Assembly: GCA_050330205.1 (NCBI GenBank)
Contig: JBHJOA010000012.1
Coordinates: 23,221-87,220 of the forward strand
From: Pelagibius sp050330205
Lineage (GTDB): Bacteria > Pseudomonadota > Alphaproteobacteria > Kiloniellales > Kiloniellaceae
Direction of reading: 5' to 3'
Length of the DNA stretch: 64,000 nt
Part shown: positions 59,364 to 64,000 of the stretch, in pieces
Position numbering within the stretch: the first letter of the stretch is position 1
Layout of the letters: each line of letters begins with the position of its first letter
The notes under the pieces: generated by a model
Databases searched by the model: none
What the model was told of the DNA's origin: nothing
The model's input: only the letters and a program-made list of their open reading frames with translations
Translations under genes and position numbers: made by a program

Positions 59364-59381
59364 CGGGAAGCTTCCCACCCC

Positions 59382-59879
59382 ATGCTCCGCCCGAAGCATA
59401 CGGCTCCCTTGACGAGCCCGATCATGCTGCTCGTCTTCGTGATCATCTGCCTGGCCGCCGGGCGCCTCGGCGCGGCGATTACCGAGCCCGCCCTGGAGGG
59501 CTGGTACCGCGGCCTCGCGAAGCCGTCCTGGACGCCGCCGGACGTGGTGTTCCCGATTGCCTGGTCGCTGCTCTTCCTGGCCATGGGGATCGCCGCCTGG
59601 CTGGTCTGGAAGACGGCAGAGCGCGGCCAGGCCCGCCTGCCGCTGACGCTCTTCTTCGGCCAGCTGGCCATCAACGTGATGTGGTCCTTCGCATTCTTCG
59701 GTCAGCGAAGCCCCGGGCTCGGGCTGATTTGCCTCGGCGCCCTGTTCCTGGCCGTGGTCCTGACCATCGTCGCCTTCTCGCGGGTGTCGCGGCCGGCCGG
59801 CTGGCTGCTGCTGCCGTACCTGCTGTGGCTCGGCTACGCCGGCGCCCTCAACTTCGCGATCTGGCGGCTGAACGCCTGA
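59382..59879 (+). CDS. tspO: TspO/MBR family protein
   Basis: TspO is a five-helix membrane protein that binds porphyrins and affects their export or breakdown. The 165-residue product has five spans, the family motifs WYRGLAKPSWTPPD, NVMWSFAFFGQRSP, VSRPAGWLLLPYLLWLGYAG and ends LNFAIWRLNA. It lies 18 bases after the MoxR operon and may be expressed with it. It is convergent with the GNAT gene, 12 bases away. Confidence 0.93.
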   Translation: MLRPKHTAPLTSPIMLLVFVIICLAAGRLGAAITEPALEGWYRGLAKPSWTPPDVVFPIAWSLLFLAMGIAAWLVWKTAERGQARLPLTLFFGQLAINVMWSFAFFGQRSPGLGLICLGALFLAVVLTIVAFSRVSRPAGWLLLPYLLWLGYAGALNFAIWRLNA

Positions 59880-59891
59880 GCCCCGGCCGCT

Positions 59892-60440
59892 TCAGGCGAC
59901 CGAACGGCGTGCCCGCCGCCGCCGCGCGGACTTCGGCGGCGCTTCCTGGCCGGCCCGGCCGATGACCCCGTGCATCCCCGCGAGGGCGCCCGGCCGCAGC
60001 TCGCGGACCTGGAAGCGCTCCGGCTCCACCGGTCCCGGCAGGGAAAGGCCCCACCCCGAGGCGGGCAGGAAACCGAAGGGGCGGTAGTAGTTGGGATCGC
60101 CGACCACCACGCAGATCTCATGGCCGGCCGCCGCCGCCGCTTCCAGGCTGTGGCGCAACAGCGCCTTGCCGATGCCGCGGCCCTGAAGCGCCGGCTCCAC
60201 CGCCAGCGGCCCCAGCAGGATCGCCGGACGGCCGGCGATCTCGATCGGCCAGTAGCGGATCGAGCCGAACAGCCCGCCGTCGCCGGCGACCGCCGAGAAA
60301 CAGAGTTCCGGCAGCGGATCGATGTTCTCGCGCAGCCGGTAGACGGTCTTGCGGGTGCGGTCGAATCCGAAGGTGCGGTCGAGAAGGAGGGGAATCAGCG
60401 CGGCGTCTTGCCGCCGCTCGGGCACGATGGTGAAGCTCAT
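59892..60440 (-). CDS. GNAT family N-acetyltransferase (YhbS-like)
   Basis: The 182-residue protein has the acetyl-CoA loop LGPLAVEPALQGRGIGKALL and VVVGDPNYYRPFGFLPASG, typical of YhbS-type acetyltransferases. A basic tail (PKSARRRRARRSVA) follows the fold. The substrate is unknown. The start at 60440 is preferred; the frame is open 18 residues upstream. A 224-base gap to the LysR gene holds no gene I can see. Confidence 0.87.
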   Translation of the reverse strand: MSFTIVPERRQDAALIPLLLDRTFGFDRTRKTVYRLRENIDPLPELCFSAVAGDGGLFGSIRYWPIEIAGRPAILLGPLAVEPALQGRGIGKALLRHSLEAAAAAGHEICVVVGDPNYYRPFGFLPASGWGLSLPGPVEPERFQVRELRPGALAGMHGVIGRAGQEAPPKSARRRRARRSVA

Positions 60441-60664
60441 GATCTCTGTTCCAGGCGGGCCGCCCGCGATCGCGTCAGCGGGGTGGGCGGCCAAGGTTGA
60501 CTGCAGGCCGAAAGCCGCGCGAAAGGCGCGCGGGTCAGCTTCGTCGTCGCAGTCGTCCCTGGATGATCATGGAGTCTCTGTATCAGTCGGATCATTAAAG
60601 TCGGGTGAATAGCACAGTTCGCGGCGCGGGAATAGCCTTCATTGCCGCGGTCCCGGAACCGGCC

Positions 60665-61612
60665 TCAGCCGCCCGCCCGCGCTGCCGCCGGCCCGATGAA
60701 AGGCTCCAACCCCGCGTCCCAGTAGGGCTCCGGCCCGAAGTGCGCGGCCAGGAAATCGACGAAGACCCGCACCTTGAGCGAGAGGTTGCGCGAAGCCGGA
60801 TAGACCGCGTGGATGCCGGTCTCCGGCACCGGGTGGTCGGGCAGCAGTGCTTCCAGGCGTCCGCGCCGCAGGTGAGGGCCGACGATGAAGGTCGGCAGCC
60901 TGGCGATCCCCATGCCGGCCAGGGCGGCGCCGCACAGCAGGTCGCCATTGTTGGCCACCAGGGGGCCGTCGACCCTGACGGCCTGCGGGCCGCGCGGCCC
61001 GAGCACACGCCATTCCCCGGGCTGCTGCTGGTTGGCGTAGAGCAGGCAGTCGTGGCCGGCGAGGTCTTCCGGGCGCCGCGGCCGCCCGCGGCGGTCGAGG
61101 TAGTCGGGGCTGGCGCAGATCACCGACCGGCAGGGGGCGATTCGCCGCGCCACCAGGCTGGAGTCGCGCAGGTCGGCGATGCGGATGGCGACGTCGTAGC
61201 CCTCCTCCACCAGGTCGACGAAGCGATCGTTCATCGCCGCGTCGACGACGATCTGCGGATAGCGATCGTGGAAGGCCGGGATGGCGCCGCCGAGGTGCAG
61301 GAACCCGAAGGACATCGGCGCGTTGAGTTTCAAGAGGCCGCGGGGCGCCGCGGAGAGGCAGCTGACCGCGCGTTCGGCCATGTCGGCCTCGTCGATGACG
61401 CGACGGCAGGCGGCATGGAAGCCGGTCCCGGCTTCGGTAAGCGACAGCCGCCGTGTGGTGCGGTTCAGAAGCCGCACGCCGAGGCGATCCTCCAGGCGGG
61501 AGACCTGCTTGGAGACGGCAGACTTGCTGAGGCCGAGGCTGCGAGCCGCCGCCGAGAAGCCCCCGGCGTCGACCACCTCGGCGAAGACCTCCATCTCATC
61601 CAGTCGGGCCAT
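60665..61612 (-). CDS. LysR-family transcriptional regulator
   Basis: The 315-residue regulator has the N-terminal winged helix (GGFSAAARSLGLSKSAVSKQ, RLLNRTTRRLSLTEAG) and a periplasmic-binding-like effector domain (PQIVVDAAMNDRFVDLVEEG). It is divergent from wrbA with a 147-base gap containing a palindrome next to its start (61618-61635). LysR regulators usually control the divergent gene, here the wrbA-pirin-GST run. The effector is unknown. Confidence 0.92.
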   Translation of the reverse strand: MARLDEMEVFAEVVDAGGFSAAARSLGLSKSAVSKQVSRLEDRLGVRLLNRTTRRLSLTEAGTGFHAACRRVIDEADMAERAVSCLSAAPRGLLKLNAPMSFGFLHLGGAIPAFHDRYPQIVVDAAMNDRFVDLVEEGYDVAIRIADLRDSSLVARRIAPCRSVICASPDYLDRRGRPRRPEDLAGHDCLLYANQQQPGEWRVLGPRGPQAVRVDGPLVANNGDLLCGAALAGMGIARLPTFIVGPHLRRGRLEALLPDHPVPETGIHAVYPASRNLSLKVRVFVDFLAAHFGPEPYWDAGLEPFIGPAAARAGG

Positions 61613-61617
61613 AGTTT

Positions 61618-61635
61618 TGTTTCCTCAAAGAAACA
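61618..61635. promoter_or_regulatory. Palindrome TGTTTC-N6-GAAACA, candidate LysR site
   Basis: A perfect 6-bp inverted repeat with a 6-base centre lies six bases upstream of the LysR start codon. It fits the T-N11-A style site bound by LysR proteins and could serve autoregulation and control of wrbA. Confidence 0.5.
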
Positions 61636-61759
61636 GTATTGTTCCAAATTGGCCTATTCATAACAGATCGAGGACAACACAGCTATGGGTCAGCACCGTC
61701 GCCCGGCGCTCCGGGCGACGCCGGCGCCATCACTGATTCGAACAAGGGGAAAGCCAGCC

Positions 61760-62362
61760 ATGACCAAGGTTCTCGTGCTCTACTACAGCAGCTACGGCCA
61801 TGTCGAAACCATGGCCAAGGCCGTCGCCGAGGGCGCCAGGGGCGTCGCCGGCGCCGAAGTAACCGTGAAGCGGGTGCCTGAGCTGATGCCCGAGGACGTC
61901 GCCAAGAAGGCGGGCGTGAAGCTCGACCAGGAGGCGCCGATCGCCCAGCCGTCGGAACTGGCGGACTATGACGCCGTGATCTTCGGCACGCCGACGCGCT
62001 TCGGCAACATGGCCGCGCAGATGCGCAACTTCCTCGACCAGACCGGCGGCCTCTGGGCCAAGGGCGCGCTGATCGGCAAGGTCGGCAGCGTGTTCGCCTC
62101 CACCGCCACCCAGCATGGCGGCCAGGAAACCACGCTGACCTCCTTTCACAGCACCCTGCTGCATCAGGGCATGGTCATCGTCGGCCTGCCGTACAGCTGC
62201 CAGGAACAGACGACCATGGAGGAGATCGCCGGCGGCTCGCCCTACGGCGCCACCACCATCGCCGGCGGCGACGGCAGTCGCCAGCCGAGCGAGAAGGAGT
62301 TGACCATGGCGCGCTTCCAGGGGCGTCATGTCGCCGAAATCGCCGCCAAGCTGGCGGCCTGA
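61760..62362 (+). CDS. wrbA: NAD(P)H:quinone oxidoreductase WrbA
   Basis: WrbA is an FMN flavoprotein that reduces quinones by two electrons, avoiding semiquinone radicals. The 200-residue protein has flavodoxin loop VLYYSSYGHVETMAKAVAEG, IFGTPTRFGNMAAQMRNFLD, STATQHGGQETTLTSFH and YGATTIAGGDGSRQPSE, all type IV marks. It is divergent from the LysR gene and is followed by the pirin gene 44 bases later. Confidence 0.95.
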   Translation: MTKVLVLYYSSYGHVETMAKAVAEGARGVAGAEVTVKRVPELMPEDVAKKAGVKLDQEAPIAQPSELADYDAVIFGTPTRFGNMAAQMRNFLDQTGGLWAKGALIGKVGSVFASTATQHGGQETTLTSFHSTLLHQGMVIVGLPYSCQEQTTMEEIAGGSPYGATTIAGGDGSRQPSEKELTMARFQGRHVAEIAAKLAA

Positions 62363-62406
62363 CCGCGCCGGCCCGGCACAGGGGCCGGCTTAGAGGAAAC
62401 ACGACG

Positions 62407-63120
62407 ATGATCGAGATCAGGCCTTTCGACCGGCTGGGGCGCTTCGACAACGACTGGCTGTCGGCGCGCTACCACTTCAGCTTCGCCAACTACTATGACC
62501 CAAGCCGCATGGGCGTCGGTCCGCTGCGCGTGTGGAACGACGATACCATCCAGCCGGGCACCGGCTTCGACCTGCACGGCCACCGCGACATGGAGATCAT
62601 CACCTACGTGCGCAGCGGCGCCATCACCCATCGGGACCACCTGGGCAACCAGGGCCGCACCGAGGCCGGCGACGTGCAGGTGATGTCCGCCGGCACCGGC
62701 ATCATGCACGCCGAGTTCAACCGCGAGGACGAGGCCACGCAGATCTTCCAGATCTGGATCGAGCCGGCGGTGCACGGCGTGCCGCCGCGCTGGGAGACCC
62801 GCAGCTTCCCCAAGGCGGGACGCGAGGGCCGCCTGGTGCCGCTGGCCTCCGGTCGTCCGGGCGACGCGAAGGGAGACGACGGCGACGCGCTGCCGATCTA
62901 CCAGGACGCCGCCATCCTGGGCGCCACCCTGAAGGCGGGCCAGTCGGTGACGCACCGGCTGGCGCCGGGCCGCAAGGCCTACCTGGTGGCGGCGACCGGG
63001 CGCATCGCCGCCAACGGCAAGACCGCCGGCGCGCGCGACGGCGTGGTGTTCCAGGACATCGAGGAGGTGGCCGTCACCGCCGAGGAGGACGCGGAGATCC
63101 TGCTCGCCGACGTCACCTGA
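62407..63120 (+). CDS. Pirin family protein (YhhW-like)
   Basis: The 237-residue bicupin has the pirin metal-binding motif in LHGHRDMEIITYVRSG and TGIMHAEFNREDEATQIFQI. Bacterial pirins such as YhhW can act as quercetin dioxygenases, and the family is tied to quinone and flavonoid chemistry. It has AGAGGA upstream of the ATG. It is between wrbA and the GST-type reductase in one operon. Confidence 0.92.
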   Translation: MIEIRPFDRLGRFDNDWLSARYHFSFANYYDPSRMGVGPLRVWNDDTIQPGTGFDLHGHRDMEIITYVRSGAITHRDHLGNQGRTEAGDVQVMSAGTGIMHAEFNREDEATQIFQIWIEPAVHGVPPRWETRSFPKAGREGRLVPLASGRPGDAKGDDGDALPIYQDAAILGATLKAGQSVTHRLAPGRKAYLVAATGRIAANGKTAGARDGVVFQDIEEVAVTAEEDAEILLADVT

Positions 63121-63152
63121 CGGGAATCGCTAGAGAGACCGAGGAGGACATC

Positions 63153-64000
63153 ATGGGACTGCTGATCGACGGCGTATGGCACGACAAGTGGTACGACACC
63201 GGCAAGACCGGCGGCCGCTTCGAAAGGCAGGACAGCGTCTTTCGCAACTGGATCACCGCCGACGGCTCGGCGGGACCGGGCGGCGAGGCGGGGTTCAAGG
63301 CCGAGGCCGGACGCTATCACCTCTACGTCTCCCTCGCCTGCCCCTGGGCGCACCGCACGCTGATCTTCCGCAAGCTGAAAGGTCTGGAGGAGATCGTGCC
63401 GGTCTCCGTGGTCCACTGGCACATGGGCGAGGAGGGCTGGACCTTCGAGAAGGGGCCCGGCGTCGTCCCCGACACGGTGAACGGTGCCGGGAAGCTGCAC
63501 CAGGTCTACACCAAGGCGAAGCCCGACTACACGGGCCGCGTCACCGTGCCGGTGCTGTGGGACAAGCAGCGCGAGACCATCGTCAGCAACGAGTCGGCGG
63601 AAATCATCCGCATGTTCAATTTCGCCTTCGACAAGCTGACCGGCTCGACGGCGGATTTCTATCCCGATCACTTGAGAAAGGAGATCGACACCGTCAACGA
63701 CGCCGTCTACCACAAGGTTAACAACGGCGTGTACAAGTGCGGCTTCGCCACCGCGCAGGAGCCCTACGAGGAGGCCTTCGACGCCCTCTTCGCCACCCTC
63801 GACGACCTCGAGCAGCGCCTCTCACGCCAGCGCTACCTGCTGGGCGACCGCATCACCGAGGCCGACTGGCGCCTCTTCACCACGCTGGTCCGCTTCGACC
63901 CGGTCTACCACGGCCATTTCAAGTGCAACCTGCGGCGCCTCGTCGACTATCCCAACCTGTGGAACTATACCCGCGAGCTCTACCAGGTGCCGGGCGTCGC
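63153..64000 (+). CDS. Glutathionyl-hydroquinone reductase, GST family (3' end outside window)
   Basis: The frame starts at ATG 63153 with GAGGAGG upstream and stays open to the window end (282 codons). It begins MGLLIDGVWHDKWYDTG and has the active-site cysteine in YVSLACPWAHRTLIFRK and ETIVSNESAEIIRMF. These are Xi-class GSTs (YqjG/ECM4 type), which reduce glutathionyl-hydroquinones. It follows the pirin gene by 32 bases and ends the wrbA-pirin-GST operon in the visible part. The C-terminus lies downstream of the window. Confidence 0.93.
   Translation, partial: MGLLIDGVWHDKWYDTGKTGGRFERQDSVFRNWITADGSAGPGGEAGFKAEAGRYHLYVSLACPWAHRTLIFRKLKGLEEIVPVSVVHWHMGEEGWTFEKGPGVVPDTVNGAGKLHQVYTKAKPDYTGRVTVPVLWDKQRETIVSNESAEIIRMFNFAFDKLTGSTADFYPDHLRKEIDTVNDAVYHKVNNGVYKCGFATAQEPYEEAFDALFATLDDLEQRLSRQRYLLGDRITEADWRLFTTLVRFDPVYHGHFKCNLRRLVDYPNLWNYTRELYQVPGV

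Noticed and set aside
1..64000. CRISPR arrays, insertion sequences, prophage or integration sites
   Set aside because: I saw no regularly spaced repeats, transposase or integrase motifs, or terminal inverted repeats flanking a gene. The repeat pair at 4177-4287 is too short and does not enclose a gene.

Overview
The window is a G+C-rich chromosomal segment of an alphaproteobacterium, most likely a marine or salt-tolerant member of the Rhodospirillales/Kiloniellales area. Pointers are the alphaproteobacterial gene orders (petABC divergent from trmL-hemF, lgt-midA-pgeF, prs-rplY-pth-ychF, an ilvE / MarR / OmpR trio), the phasin gene, and a complete ectoine operon. Genes are densely packed on both strands. 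I found no tRNA, rRNA, CRISPR array, phage or insertion sequence, so this looks like ordinary chromosome with some accessory modules. Species-level placement is inference.

Layout. 1-5.1 kb: end of uvrC, pgsA and molybdenum-cofactor genes (mobB, moeA, moaD, moaE), with a dispersed-repeat pair between moeA and moaD. 5.2-10.6 kb: a Gre-family factor, ilvE, a MarR / OmpR / EnvZ-type regulatory set and a pseudo-receiver protein. 10.6-11.8 kb: csaA and a conserved hypothetical gene with a strong promoter but no normal start codon. 11.8-16.4 kb: EctR-type regulator divergent from ectA-ectB-ectC and an ectoine-type aspartokinase, making ectoine from aspartate. 16.5-20.3 kb: an acidic small protein, a flavodoxin-like protein, an exported dienelactone hydrolase, phasin with palindromic operators, a TetR regulator and a YbaK-type deacylase. 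20.4-26 kb (mostly minus): a 5TM-LYT histidine kinase, a DUF6064 protein, a Tat-exported aldo/keto reductase, proC, a YbjN protein and ubiK.

26-37.3 kb (plus): an orphan binding protein, hldD, lgt, midA, pgeF, a metal-ligand-free M24 protein, a 22-residue membrane peptide, prs, rplY, pth, ychF, a dienelactone hydrolase and a lipoprotein. 37.4-43.3 kb: a nitrate/cyanate-type ABC transporter with cyanase on the minus strand, preceded by a good sigma-54 promoter and divergent from a PAS-containing sigma-54 activator; this reads as a nitrogen-scavenging unit. 43.3-49.6 kb: a VOC protein, mtnP, the cytochrome bc1 operon petABC, trmL and hemF. 49.6-59.4 kb: cca, DUF6111, Nudix and DUF1285 genes, then a MoxR-DUF58-BatA/DUF4159-large membrane protein operon. 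59.4-64 kb: tspO, a GNAT gene, and a LysR regulator divergent from wrbA, pirin and a glutathionyl-hydroquinone reductase cut by the window end, probably a quinone/electrophile response unit.

The observations I rate most worth follow-up are the sigma-54 promoter and shared TTGTGCACTGCACA palindrome of the transporter, the same palindrome at phaP, the MoxR/DUF4159 operon, the degenerate-receiver protein, the gene without a canonical start codon, and the microprotein. No clearly new multi-gene system is proven by sequence alone.
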